A stretch of DNA of 64,000 nucleotides from positions 1 to 64,000 of the forward strand of contig CACJBQ010000001.1 in NCBI GenBank assembly GCA_902591695.1, in the 5' to 3' direction. This document shows positions 45,519 through 54,724 of this stretch, in pieces. Both the position numbers and the translations under genes were made by a program. Source of the DNA: an uncultured Pelagibacteraceae bacterium (GTDB lineage: Bacteria; Pseudomonadota; Alphaproteobacteria; Pelagibacterales; Pelagibacteraceae). The notes under the pieces were generated by a model. It ran no database searches and had not been told where the DNA came from. It was given only the letters and a program-made list of their open reading frames with translations. The first letter of the stretch is position 1; every line of letters begins with the position of its first letter.

Positions 45519-46031
45519 TTAAAAAATTGATTTCGAGTATTTTTTCCAATTATCTTGATAATGTTTTGTGTTTTCAAATACTGCTTTTTTTTCTTCCTCT
45601 GAAACTTCTCTAATAACTTTACCTGGTGAGCCAACAACCAAAGAGTTATCTGGTATAATTTTATTTTCTGTTATCAAAGCTTTAGCTCCAATAATACAAT
45701 TCTTTCCAATATTAGCTTTATTTAAGATAACAGCTCCAATCCCAATTAAACTATTATCTCCAATGGTACATCCATGAAGCATGACTAAATGTCCAACAGT
45801 AACATTTTTTCCTACTTTTAATGGGCAGCCTGGATCTGTGTGTAATACGCTTCCATCTTGTACATTAGATCCTTCACCAATATGAATATTTTCAATATCT
45901 CCTCTAAGCACTGCATTAAACCAAATACTTGTATTTTTTTCTAAAGTAACGTCCCCTATTATTGTAGCATTTGGAGCTACCCAATTTTCGCCAGAGTTTT
46001 TTGGTTTTTTATCTTTTAAATCATAAAACAT
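45519..46031 (-). CDS. Gamma-class carbonic anhydrase-like protein
   Basis: 170-residue left-handed beta-helix trimer protein with hexapeptide repeats. The three zinc histidines appear in their usual places: SVLHTDPG, VGHLVMLHG (two His). NAVLRGDIENIHIGEGSNVQDG and VGSPGKVIREVSEEE are typical of the YrdA/PaaY/CaiE group. Many members have weak or no anhydrase activity, so the enzymatic call is tentative. It is co-oriented with the DUF1330 gene. Confidence 0.88.
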   Translation of the reverse strand: MFYDLKDKKPKNSGENWVAPNATIIGDVTLEKNTSIWFNAVLRGDIENIHIGEGSNVQDGSVLHTDPGCPLKVGKNVTVGHLVMLHGCTIGDNSLIGIGAVILNKANIGKNCIIGAKALITENKIIPDNSLVVGSPGKVIREVSEEEKKAVFENTKHYQDNWKKYSKSIF

Positions 46032-46050
46032 AATCTATATATTTTACATT

Positions 46051-46605
46051 ATGCCTATACAAACTCCAATATGTGATTTTGGTCAAAAAGCTATTCCATT
46101 TGAATTAAAATCTACTGATAATAAAATTCTGTCTTTAAATGATATCAAGGGTGAAAATGGAACTTTGATAATGTTCATTTGTAATCATTGTCCATATGTT
46201 AAAGCTATTACAAAAGAATTAGTTGAAGATTGTAGTGAATTGAAAAAAATTGATATCAACTCAGTTGCTATCTGCTCAAATGACTTTGTTTATTATCCAG
46301 ACGACTCATTTGATAACATGATCAAGTTTTCAAATGAAAATCATTTCAATTTTCCTTACTTGCATGATGAAACTCAAGAAATTGCTAAAGCATATGATGC
46401 TGTATGTACTCCAGATTTCTTTGGCTACAATAAAAATCTAGAACTTCAATACAGAGGACGATTAAGAGAACTTAAAAAGTTTATTCCAGTTAAAGACGGA
46501 GAGAGTGATCTGCTTACAGCTATGAGACAAATAGCTGAAACCGGAAAAGGTCCTGAACATCAAATACCCAGTGCAGGCTGTAGTATTAAATGGAAGTATG
46601 ATTGA
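46051..46605 (+). CDS. Thioredoxin-fold redoxin (AhpC/TSA-like)
   Basis: 184-residue cytosolic thioredoxin-like protein with the CxxC centre FICNHCPYV (Cys44, Cys47), an N-terminal redoxin segment (AIPFELKSTDNKILSLNDI) and a C-terminal IPSAGCSIKWKYD with a third Cys. This matches the thioredoxin family proteins often annotated as thiol-specific antioxidant, not the membrane-anchored TlpA or DsbE. The next gene overlaps through TGATG. Its reductant and substrate are unknown. Confidence 0.85.
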   Translation: MPIQTPICDFGQKAIPFELKSTDNKILSLNDIKGENGTLIMFICNHCPYVKAITKELVEDCSELKKIDINSVAICSNDFVYYPDDSFDNMIKFSNENHFNFPYLHDETQEIAKAYDAVCTPDFFGYNKNLELQYRGRLRELKKFIPVKDGESDLLTAMRQIAETGKGPEHQIPSAGCSIKWKYD

Positions 46606-47687
46606 TGTATCTAATTGTAACTAGATCATTCCCACCTGAGCTTGGTGGCATGCAAAATCTATTGTGGGGCCTCTCGAGAGAACTATCTAAAAATTTTATG
46701 ATAAAAGTTTTTGCAGATCATATGGAAGGTCATAAAGAATTTGATGAGCAAGCCTCTTTTTCTATCGAAAGAGTTGGTGGAATTAAACTACTTAGAAAGT
46801 ACAGAAAGGCACAATTAATTAATGAATATATCAAAGAAAATAAAATTGATGGCGTTATTGCTGATCATTGGAAAAGTTTAGAACTTATTAAAACTTCTAA
46901 AAAAAAATACTGTTTAATTCATAGTAAAGAAATCAACCATCCAAAAGGCTCTAGTCAAAATAAAAGAGTGGTTAGTGTTTTAAATAATGTTGAAAAAGTT
47001 ATAGCAAATTCTCATTTTACAAAAAATTTAGCAATAGAAATTGGTGTTAATGCAAATAAAGTAATTGTAATAAATCCAGGTGTGGATCCAGCCGAAAAAT
47101 TAAATAAAAAAACTTTAGATAAAGTTGAAAGTATACTTAAAGTTAAAAATCCAAGACTTATTACAGTTTCAAGATTTGATAAACGTAAAAACCATGAAAA
47201 AATAGTGATGGCTTTAAGAAATTTAAAACAAATTTATCCTGATATTGTCTACATATGTGTTGGATATGGAGAGGAAGAAGAAAATATTAAAAAGCTAGTA
47301 AAAGAGCTAGATCTTGAGGCACAAGTTATGTTTTTTAAAGATATTAGTAATGATTTAAAAAATGCTTTAGTTTCAAAATCAAATATCTTTGTAATGCCAT
47401 CCATAATTCATAAAAAATCAGTTGAAGGTTTTGGTATTGCATATGTCGAAGCTGCACAATACGGTATACCATCCATTGGTGGAAAAGATGGTGGTGCATC
47501 TGATGCAATTGATCATGAAAAAACTGGTTTAATATGTGATGGTAACAATCTAGATGATATTTATTCTTCTATTAATACAATATTAGAAAACAAAAAATAT
47601 ATAGATTATGGAAAAAACGCTAAAGAATTTGTTCATAAATTTCAATGGTCAAAAATTGTTGAAGAATATAAAAAAATCCTAAGCTAA
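46605..47687 (+). CDS. GT4-family glycosyltransferase
   Basis: 360-residue GT-B glycosyltransferase. The N-terminal domain begins VTRSFPPELGGMQNLLWGLSREL, the acceptor-side glycine loop. The C-terminal nucleotide-sugar domain has LITVSRFDKRKNHEKIVMAL, ICVGYGEEEENI and the EX7E element SVEGFGIAYVEAAQYGIPSIGG. I chose the ATG at 46605, in a TGATG overlap with the redoxin stop. The acceptor is probably a membrane lipid or LPS glycan; this is inference. Confidence 0.88.
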   Translation: MYLIVTRSFPPELGGMQNLLWGLSRELSKNFMIKVFADHMEGHKEFDEQASFSIERVGGIKLLRKYRKAQLINEYIKENKIDGVIADHWKSLELIKTSKKKYCLIHSKEINHPKGSSQNKRVVSVLNNVEKVIANSHFTKNLAIEIGVNANKVIVINPGVDPAEKLNKKTLDKVESILKVKNPRLITVSRFDKRKNHEKIVMALRNLKQIYPDIVYICVGYGEEEENIKKLVKELDLEAQVMFFKDISNDLKNALVSKSNIFVMPSIIHKKSVEGFGIAYVEAAQYGIPSIGGKDGGASDAIDHEKTGLICDGNNLDDIYSSINTILENKKYIDYGKNAKEFVHKFQWSKIVEEYKKILS

Positions 47688-47690
47688 TTT

Positions 47691-48554
47691 ATGTTTATTC
47701 TAAAATCCAAAGAGTCTATTGGAATACTTTTTGGTATTTTTGCTTATTTATCTTTTTCTATTTTAGACACAATACAAAAAACTCTAATTATTAATCATAC
47801 AGTTTTTCAATTACTTTTCGTGAAGTATTTTTTTGTTTTTTTTTTAGCTTTTTTTGAGTCTAAGAGAAAAAAAAATAATTTATTTTATAAATCTAAAGAT
47901 ATTAAATTACAGATATTTAGAAGCTTATTATCTGTGTTGGAATCTGGGTGTTTTGTTTTATCATTTAAATATTTATCTTTAGCAAATGCTCATAGTATTG
48001 GTTCCTTAGCGCCAGTAATAGTAGTTGCTTTATCTGCAATAATCTTGAAAGAAAAAGTATCTGTTAAAACGTGGATAGCAATTTTTATTGGATTTCTCGG
48101 AGTTTTGATAATTCTAAGACCAACCTCATCAATTTTTGATCCTAAAGCTTTAATACCTCTATTCGCAGCATTTGTACTAGGACTTTATCAGGTGATCACT
48201 AAAAAAGTTTCAAAATATGACTCACACGAAACATCTTTGTTTTTTACCTCAATAATTGGTTTATTAGTTATGTCGTTATTAGCTTTTAATTTTTGGAGAC
48301 CAATAGATAACTCTTTATACCCAATGTTTTTAGGCATAGGTATATTTTTTTCATTAGGTCTTTACCTTCAAATCATTGCTTTAAGTAAAGCTAGAGCAAG
48401 TATAATCCAACCATTTCATTACACTTTAATTTTTTGGGCAATAATTTTTGGATATATATTTTATAATGATATTCCAGATATGTTCACAATTATTGGAGCA
48501 ATAATAATTACTTGTTCTGGCATCTTTGTTTTAAAGCAATCATCAAAAAATTAA
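47691..48554 (+). CDS. EamA/DMT-family transporter
   Basis: 287-residue carrier of the drug/metabolite transporter superfamily with ten membrane segments in two EamA repeats (IGILFGIFAYLSFSILDTIQKTL first; FAAFVLGLYQVITKK second). The repeat end KEKVSVKTWIAIFIGFLGVLIILRP is the family signature. Members move amino acids, nucleobases or other metabolites. It begins 3 bases after the GT4 gene, and a second EamA gene follows 49 bases later. Confidence 0.9.
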   Translation: MFILKSKESIGILFGIFAYLSFSILDTIQKTLIINHTVFQLLFVKYFFVFFLAFFESKRKKNNLFYKSKDIKLQIFRSLLSVLESGCFVLSFKYLSLANAHSIGSLAPVIVVALSAIILKEKVSVKTWIAIFIGFLGVLIILRPTSSIFDPKALIPLFAAFVLGLYQVITKKVSKYDSHETSLFFTSIIGLLVMSLLAFNFWRPIDNSLYPMFLGIGIFFSLGLYLQIIALSKARASIIQPFHYTLIFWAIIFGYIFYNDIPDMFTIIGAIIITCSGIFVLKQSSKN

Positions 48555-48603
48555 CTTAAACTATGATTGTTTATAGTTTAGTTTTACATATAGTCATCTA
48601 CTG

Positions 48604-49491
48604 ATGTCTAAGAATAAATTAGCAATTTTTTTAATTATAATCTCAGTTTTTTGTGGGACATTAATGTTAACCTTTTTAAAATTAGCACAAGAGGAAGTTA
48701 ATGTTTATGTTGCAGGTTTTTTTAGATTTTTATTTGGTTTCCTAATTATTTTTCCCTATATGCTAAAATCTAATTTTACAGTTTTTAAAACCAATCATCA
48801 CAAGAAACATTTTCTTAGAGCGGTTTTAAATTTACCTTCAATGCTGTTATATTTTTCAGCTTTAGTAATGATGCCAATTGAAAAAGCTACAGCAATATCT
48901 TTTGTTGTCCCTTTCTTAGTAACAATTCTTGCTGTTTTATTTCTTGGAGAAAAAATTTATATGTTCAGGAGTTTTGCTTTAGTTTTAGGATTTATCGGCA
49001 TGTTGGTAATTTTAAGACCAGGAATAATTGAAATCTCTATTGGTGTTTATATGGCGCTAGCCTCGTCTTTTATGTGGTCTGTGGTTATCATAATTACAAA
49101 AAGTGTTGCAAGAGACGATAGTCCAATAACTATTTTATCTTATGGATATACATATATGACAATTTTTAGTTTTATTTTTGCATTGATTTATTGGCAAACA
49201 CCTAGTTTTCAAACTTTCATTTATTTATTTTTCGCAGGTTTTTTTGGTACATTATTGCATCTTTGTATAAATCATGCATATAAACTAGTGGATGTTAGCA
49301 TGACACAACCATATTCTTTTCTAAGTTTAGTCTTCGCTTCTTTAATTGGTTATTATGTTTTTAGTGAAACACCTGATCTCTTCACTTGGATTGGTGCAAG
49401 TATTATATTTTTAGGTGTTTTTATCATGTCATATCGTGAAATGAAGCTTGATAAAGATATTATTAGAAAACGAATAGATATTAAATCTTAA
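48604..49491 (+). CDS. EamA/DMT-family transporter
   Basis: 295-residue paralog of the preceding carrier, again with ten membrane segments. GEKIYMFRSFALVLGFIGMLVILRPG ends repeat 1 and SETPDLFTWIGASIIFLGVFIMSYRE ends repeat 2. The two genes are adjacent but clearly diverged, so they may have different substrates or form an asymmetric pair. Its end overlaps the convergent tctA stop by four bases. Confidence 0.9.
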   Translation: MSKNKLAIFLIIISVFCGTLMLTFLKLAQEEVNVYVAGFFRFLFGFLIIFPYMLKSNFTVFKTNHHKKHFLRAVLNLPSMLLYFSALVMMPIEKATAISFVVPFLVTILAVLFLGEKIYMFRSFALVLGFIGMLVILRPGIIEISIGVYMALASSFMWSVVIIITKSVARDDSPITILSYGYTYMTIFSFIFALIYWQTPSFQTFIYLFFAGFFGTLLHLCINHAYKLVDVSMTQPYSFLSLVFASLIGYYVFSETPDLFTWIGASIIFLGVFIMSYREMKLDKDIIRKRIDIKS

Positions 49492-50987
49492 TTTTTCTTC
49501 TTAAAAGTTTTGTAAATATGCCAAACTACAATTAAAATTGTAGTTGCTAGGATGCATGCAGTTAATGTTCTGTCCCACAAAAATTCCCACGAACCATTAC
49601 TTAATAATAATGATCGTCTCAAGTTTTCTTCCATCAATCCACCTAAAACAAAAGCTAATATTAAAGGTGGCATTGGAAAATCATATAATCTTAAAAAAGT
49701 TGCAACTATAGCAATTCCAATCATCAAATAAATATCAAAGTTATTAAATGACATTACATAAATACCAGTGACAGAGAAAAATAAAATTAAAGGAATTAAA
49801 TAATTTTTAGGAACTGCGAGAATTCTAGCAATATAGGGAATAAGTGGTAAGTTTAATATAAGCAAAATTACCATTCCAATGTACATAGACATAATTATTG
49901 ACCAAAAAATTTCGGGGTTAGTCATATAAAGTCTAGGACCAGGCTGGACTCCAAAACCTAACAAAGCTCCTAGCATTACAGCTGTAGTTCCGCTTCCAGG
50001 AATTCCTAAAGTAAGCATTGGAACAAAAGAACCTGAGCAAGCAGCATTATTTGCAGTTTCTGGTGCAGATAAACCATTTACACTCCCTTTGCCAAATTTT
50101 TCTTTCTCTTCATCACTGACTACATTTCTTTCCATTCCATAAGCTAAAAAAGATGCAATTGTTGCACCTGCTCCTGGTAATACACCAATTAAAAAACCAA
50201 TAATTGATGATCTTGGAATTGTTTTATACATTTTTGTACGTTCTTCTTTATTAATTCTAATTGAACCTAGTTCTGTTAAAGAAACTTGTTTAGCAGCACT
50301 GGTTGGATCATTTCTTTTTAAAATAATTGTTAAAGCTTCACTCATTGCAAATGTTGCCATCACAACAAGTACAAAACTAATTCCATCAGTTAAGTTCATA
50401 TTATCAAATGTAAATCTTGTGATATCAGACAAACTATCTTGACCAACTGAAGCTAACATCAAGCCTAGGACCACCATCATCATTGCTTTTAAAAATTGAC
50501 CTTTAGATGAAAAAGCAGCAATTGCGGTTAAACCTAAAATCATTAAAGCAAAATAATCTGGTGATCTAAAAGATAAGCTTACTTTTGATAAACTTGGTGC
50601 CATAAATAATAAATAAATTGCTGATAATGTTCCACCAGCAAAAGAACTCCATGCAGCAATCGCTAAAGCCTTACCTGCTTTACCTTGTTGAGCCATTGGA
50701 TAACCATCAAATGAAGTTGCGACAGTTCCTGGAACTCCTGGTGCATTTAATAATATAGAAGAAGTAGATCCGCCAAATACTGCTCCATAATAAACCCCGG
50801 CCATCAAAATCAATCCTGTTGCAGGATCAAAGCCATAAGTAATTGGTATCATTAGAGCAATTGCAGTCATTGGACCAAGTCCTGGAAGCATTCCAATGAT
50901 TGTTCCGAAAAAACATCCAACCATTACCATTAATATATTTTGAAGCGTAAGTGCTGTAGTTAATCCAATTAATATCCCTTCAATCAT
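49488..50987 (-). CDS. tctA: Tripartite tricarboxylate transporter, large membrane subunit
   Basis: 499-residue TctA with about twelve membrane segments. It has both glycine-rich family blocks: GGSTSSILLNAPGVPGTVATS in the first half and LGIPGSGTTAVMLGALLGFG in the second, plus MIGMLPGLGPMTAIAL near the start. Uses an ion gradient together with TctB and the periplasmic TctC to import carboxylates. Its ATG overlaps the tctB stop by 4 bases. Confidence 0.96.
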   Translation of the reverse strand: MIEGILIGLTTALTLQNILMVMVGCFFGTIIGMLPGLGPMTAIALMIPITYGFDPATGLILMAGVYYGAVFGGSTSSILLNAPGVPGTVATSFDGYPMAQQGKAGKALAIAAWSSFAGGTLSAIYLLFMAPSLSKVSLSFRSPDYFALMILGLTAIAAFSSKGQFLKAMMMVVLGLMLASVGQDSLSDITRFTFDNMNLTDGISFVLVVMATFAMSEALTIILKRNDPTSAAKQVSLTELGSIRINKEERTKMYKTIPRSSIIGFLIGVLPGAGATIASFLAYGMERNVVSDEEKEKFGKGSVNGLSAPETANNAACSGSFVPMLTLGIPGSGTTAVMLGALLGFGVQPGPRLYMTNPEIFWSIIMSMYIGMVILLILNLPLIPYIARILAVPKNYLIPLILFFSVTGIYVMSFNNFDIYLMIGIAIVATFLRLYDFPMPPLILAFVLGGLMEENLRRSLLLSNGSWEFLWDRTLTACILATTILIVVWHIYKTFKKKN

Positions 50988-51454
50988 CCCATGACCCCAA
51001 TTGATTTTAAGAATGGATCTCTTAAATAAATATCAAGAATACCATGAAGCAAATACATAAAGGCAGCAACAAATGGAAAAGATAATAAAAACATTAATAT
51101 CCACCTTCGTTCTCCTAAAAAATAATATGAAGCAAATAAAAATAAAGAAGTGGTCAAGAAATAACCTACTTTTAAAATTGTAGCTCCATAAATAATAGCA
51201 ATCAGTATAAGAATACCTGTTTTTTTATACTCTAAGTTTTGATGATCAACTTTAATAGTATTTGGGTCTGGTAAAATAAGTTTTAATCCAGAAAAAAATA
51301 ATCCTGCATAACCTAAATAAATTGGAAATGTTCGTGCATTAAATGGTGCATTTTCATCAAATGCAAATACTTGAATTTGGTAAGCAGTATATAAATAAAA
51401 TGCTGAAAAAATAAAAAAGAGCAGTGATATAATTTTTGTAGTATTTATATTCAC
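50984..51454 (-). CDS. tctB: Tripartite tricarboxylate transporter, small membrane subunit
   Basis: 156-residue TctB with four membrane segments (residues about 7-24, 45-62, 80-120, 130-148) and the family pattern APFNARTFPIYLGYAGLFFSGLKL. Translation starts at GTG (51454). That GTG is inside a 10-bp inverted repeat with codons near residue 10, which could slow initiation relative to tctC and tctA. Located between tctC (27-base gap) and tctA. Confidence 0.9.
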   Translation of the reverse strand: MNINTTKIISLLFFIFSAFYLYTAYQIQVFAFDENAPFNARTFPIYLGYAGLFFSGLKLILPDPNTIKVDHQNLEYKKTGILILIAIIYGATILKVGYFLTTSLFLFASYYFLGERRWILMFLLSFPFVAAFMYLLHGILDIYLRDPFLKSIGVMG

Positions 51455-51460
51455 TGCTCT
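51418..51460 (-). promoter_or_regulatory. Inverted repeat masking the tctB start codon
   Basis: AGAGCAGTGA (51418-51427) and TCACTGCTCT (51451-51460) are perfect reverse complements separated by 23 bases. On the mRNA the 5' arm includes the tctB GUG start codon, so folding would hide it. A second, shorter perfect repeat, ATAATCCT/AGGATTAT around one base (51469-51485), overlaps the tctC stop just upstream. Confidence 0.6.
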
Positions 51461-51481
51461 AATTTCAAATAATCCTAAGGA

Positions 51482-52462
51482 TTATATAACTCCTAGTTTT
51501 TTCATAAGAGCTGTCATTTCTTGTGTTTGTTTTTCTAAGAAAGAAACAAACTTTCCTTCTGGATTATAAATATTAACCCAAGCATTTCTTGCTCTGACAG
51601 TTTCCCATTCAGGAGTTTTTTGAACATCGCCAAGCATTTTTGCAATAGCAGATCTATCAGCATTGCTCATACCTGGAGGGCCAAAGAAACCTCTCCAGTT
51701 AACGAATTGTACATCATATCCTTGTTCTTTAAGAGTTGGTGCATCTGGTGCATCAGAAACTCTTGAAGGCGCAGTGATACCAATAATTCTTACTTGGTCT
51801 CTTGCACCCATCAATTCACCTAAACCAGTTGATATGATTTGAGTTTCTCCAGATAAAAGTCCAGCTAAAGCTTTTCCACCAGCATCATAAGGAATGTATT
51901 GAACTGCATTTGGATCTGCACCTGCAGCTTGGAAAGCTAAAGCACCAATTAAATGGTCCATACTTCCTCTCACTGATCCACCAGCCATTTTAACTGAATT
52001 TGGATCTTTTTTGTAAGCATTAACTACATCTTTAAAATTTTTAAAAGATGAACTTTTTGCAACTGCGATAGCACCGTAGTCACCAATTACACCAGCTATT
52101 GGCACAACATCTTTATAAGATAAAGTTCCACTTCCTTTTACATAACCTTTGTGTCTAGTAATTGATCTTAATACTAATGGTGTTGATTGAACTAAAACTG
52201 TATTAGCAGGTTTAGTATTGATCATGTAAGCTAAAGCTTTACCACCACCACCACCTGACATATTTTCAAATGATGCACTACTTAACATTCCAGCTTTTGT
52301 TAAAGCTTCTCCAGTACCTCTAGCGGTTCCATCCCAACCACCACCAGCACCACCACCAATTACAAAGTGCAATTTGTCAATTGCAACTGAGCTTGTAGTT
52401 GTTGCTGATAATAATAGGATTGCTGAGAATAATACTGAAACTATTTTTTTTAAGTTTTTCAT
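51482..52462 (-). CDS. tctC: Tripartite tricarboxylate transporter, periplasmic binding protein
   Basis: 326-residue solute receptor with a signal peptide (residues 1-27, cleavage after SSVA). The TctC/BugE fold shows HFVIGGGAGGGWDGTARGTG as the ligand loop, VKMAGGSVRGSMDHLIGALA, and PYDAGGKALAGLLSGETQ. AGGGWDGTAR differs from the common PGG-type start, which may reflect its ligand. A good ribosome site (GAGAGGG) precedes the ATG. First gene of tctCBA, divergent from the AbrB-family gene across 222 bases. Confidence 0.95.
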   Translation of the reverse strand: MKNLKKIVSVLFSAILLLSATTTSSVAIDKLHFVIGGGAGGGWDGTARGTGEALTKAGMLSSASFENMSGGGGGKALAYMINTKPANTVLVQSTPLVLRSITRHKGYVKGSGTLSYKDVVPIAGVIGDYGAIAVAKSSSFKNFKDVVNAYKKDPNSVKMAGGSVRGSMDHLIGALAFQAAGADPNAVQYIPYDAGGKALAGLLSGETQIISTGLGELMGARDQVRIIGITAPSRVSDAPDAPTLKEQGYDVQFVNWRGFFGPPGMSNADRSAIAKMLGDVQKTPEWETVRARNAWVNIYNPEGKFVSFLEKQTQEMTALMKKLGVI

Positions 52463-52569
52463 TATTTATCCCTCTCTAATTTAAAAACGTTAGTTAATTA
52501 TAGTCTTAATGTTTATTCAACCTGTAATTAAGTAACACAACTTTTAATTGAAACTACTTTAGCAAAAAA

Positions 52570-52591
52570 AATATCAATCTAATATGATATT
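52570..52591. terminator. AT-rich hairpin with T runs in the tctC/AbrB divergent region
   Basis: AATATCA and TGATATT (8-base loop) are followed by T runs in both directions (TTTATTTTTTTT on plus, TTTTTTT on minus). In the 222-base spacer it could be a leader attenuator for either gene or insulate them. Only one G-C pair, so weak. Nothing else is evident in 52463-52684 apart from the tctC ribosome site. Confidence 0.35.
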
Positions 52592-52684
52592 TTATTTTTT
52601 TTACAGATTAAAGTTTCACTTAATTCACTAGTTTTAATTTCTTTTTTCTTATCTTTTAAAAAGTTGATGATAGAAGCTTAATAA

Positions 52685-53761
52685 ATGATTAAACATCAAA
52701 TCAAATCTTATCTTGAAAATACTAAACAAGTATTTTCAATTAAATTTATTTCTGTTCTGATAATTTCTTTTCCTAGCGCAATTATTGCGGACTATTTTAA
52801 TATTCCTCTTGCTTGGTTTTTGGGTCCAATGATTATCACATCAATTGCTGCTTTATCAGGTCTTAAAATTACTATGCCAAAAATTGTATTAAGTTTTATC
52901 TTGATAATTTTGGGTTTGCATATTGGAAATTACATTGATCAAAATCTATTTAATCAAATGCTTGATTGGATTTGGACTTCATTAATTATGTTAATCTACA
53001 TAATAATTTGTATTTTAGTTGTAGCTAAATATCTCCAAAAATTTGCAAGTTATGGAGAAAAAGCCTCAATATTTTCAGCAGCACCTGGTGCGCTGGGTCC
53101 TTTAATGATTTTAGCAGAAAATGAAAGAACAGATTTATCTCAAGTTGCAACTTCTCACTTAATTAGATTAATAATCATAATAACTGTCATTCCATTTATT
53201 ATAGTTAATAATACTGACAACAGTGTTTTGTTAAATGATGACTTCAATTATTTAGATCAAAATCATTTCAATTTAATTTTACTTATTTTTGCTGCTTTGT
53301 TTTTTATATTTGTTTTTGATAAAATTAGAATACCTGCAGCTTTACTATCTGGAACATTATTTGCGAGTGGTTTGTTACAAATTACAGATATAGCCTCATA
53401 TAAATTACCAGATGAAACGGTAAATTTTTGTTTGCTAATTCTTGGTTCTTCGGTTGGTTGTAGATTTGCTGAAAAAACTGTTAAAGAGATAGCTAATAAT
53501 TCTCTGCATAGTATTGTGGCTACTACTATTTTGGTAGTATTAGGTTTGGTTGCAGCCTATGTTGCAACATTCTTTGTTGAGACAAATATTTTAACTCTAA
53601 TATTATCTTATAGTCCTGGTGGAATTTATGAGGTGGCAGTTATAGCAATTGCTTTTGATCTAGACCCAGATTTTGTTGCTTTTCACCATATAATAAGATT
53701 ACTTTTTATACTTTTCACAGTTCCTGTATTTTTAAGAGTATTAGAAAAAATTAAGAAATAA
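52685..53761 (+). CDS. AbrB-family membrane protein
   Basis: 358-residue membrane protein with the duplicated AbrB (putative ammonia monooxygenase-regulator) domain: YFNIPLAWFLGPMIITSIAAL and ASIFSAAPGALGPLMIL in repeat 1, FVFDKIRIPAALLSGTLFAS and LSYSPGGIYEVAVIAIAF in repeat 2. About ten membrane segments. Not the DNA-binding AbrB. Genes of this family are often next to TTT or TRAP importers, as here with tctCBA, which suggests a transport-related role; unproven. It overlaps the convergent GT9 gene by 11 bases. Confidence 0.85.
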   Translation: MIKHQIKSYLENTKQVFSIKFISVLIISFPSAIIADYFNIPLAWFLGPMIITSIAALSGLKITMPKIVLSFILIILGLHIGNYIDQNLFNQMLDWIWTSLIMLIYIIICILVVAKYLQKFASYGEKASIFSAAPGALGPLMILAENERTDLSQVATSHLIRLIIIITVIPFIIVNNTDNSVLLNDDFNYLDQNHFNLILLIFAALFFIFVFDKIRIPAALLSGTLFASGLLQITDIASYKLPDETVNFCLLILGSSVGCRFAEKTVKEIANNSLHSIVATTILVVLGLVAAYVATFFVETNILTLILSYSPGGIYEVAVIAIAFDLDPDFVAFHHIIRLLFILFTVPVFLRVLEKIKK

Positions 53762-54692
53762 TTTCAGAAAGTCTTTCAAAAACTTTTTCTGCTGAGAGTT
53801 TAGATAATTCAGGAGCTTGTATTGCTTTAAAATTTTCCCTTTCGATACTTACTTTAAAAGGAGTTGTATGAGATCCAAATAAAGCGATTCCTTTTGAACC
53901 TAAATGTGCTGTCATATGCGCTGGTCCAGTATCATTTGCAACAACAAATGAACTATCTTTAATCAATGTTGCTAACTGTGAAATATCTAAAGCTTTGCCA
54001 TTATCCAAAACACAAAGTGCATTAATATTTGATGCTTCTTTAATTTCATTTGGTCCAGGTGCAATTACTACTTTAAATTTGTTATCTGATTTTTCGTTAA
54101 TCATTGCAATTAACTCATTATAATAAGGCCATTTCTTTGAAGTTAAATGAGGAGAGCAAAAAGGAAAAATAAGAATATATTTATCTAATTTATGGTGATT
54201 TTTTATTTGAGATATGTCTGTTGTGCTCCATGAAAAATCAGGTTTCAAAGTATGATTTGTATTTATGCCTGAACTTTTTAATTGATAATCAAATCTAGAC
54301 AAAACAGAGTCTTTATCAAAATCTTGTTTTGTAGTTCCTTCAGGTAATGTTGTATCAGTAGATGACCAAGTATCTTTCGTTGCTTTTGGAAATAAAATTT
54401 TTTTATAAAAAGCTGTTCTACTTGAGTTCTGGAGATCATAAACTTTAGAGAAATTATATTTTTTTATATTTTTCATTAATGAATATAAATAAATCAGGTT
54501 TAGTCTTGATAATCGCTTATCCAAAATAACATCAGAAATATGTGGATTTTTTTTAAATAAATCAAAGTATGGTTTAGTTGTGAGCAAATAAATTTCATCT
54601 CCTTCATGATTCTCAGAAATATCTTGAATTGCACCACAAGCTTGAGCTATATCACCCAAAGATCCATGTTTAATGATTAAAATATTAGACAT
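53751..54692 (-). CDS. GT9-family (heptosyltransferase-like) glycosyltransferase
   Basis: 313-residue GT-B enzyme: ILIIKHGSLGDIAQACGAIQDI at the N-terminus, as in WaaC/WaaF/OpsX, and FVVANDTGPAHMTAHLGSKGIALFG plus PFPFCSPHLTSKKWPYYNELI-like blocks in the donor domain. Heptosyltransferases build LPS inner core, but the donor could be another ADP- or UDP-sugar. It is divergent from the DUF6165 gene, which often accompanies such enzymes. Confidence 0.88.
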   Translation of the reverse strand: MSNILIIKHGSLGDIAQACGAIQDISENHEGDEIYLLTTKPYFDLFKKNPHISDVILDKRLSRLNLIYLYSLMKNIKKYNFSKVYDLQNSSRTAFYKKILFPKATKDTWSSTDTTLPEGTTKQDFDKDSVLSRFDYQLKSSGINTNHTLKPDFSWSTTDISQIKNHHKLDKYILIFPFCSPHLTSKKWPYYNELIAMINEKSDNKFKVVIAPGPNEIKEASNINALCVLDNGKALDISQLATLIKDSSFVVANDTGPAHMTAHLGSKGIALFGSHTTPFKVSIERENFKAIQAPELSKLSAEKVFERLSEIIS

Positions 54693-54724
54693 ATTTTTAA
54701 CAATTTAACATAGTATAAAATTTA

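Noticed and set aside
47691-49491. Recent tandem duplication of EamA genes
   Set aside because: The two proteins share the fold but differ clearly in sequence, so any duplication is old.
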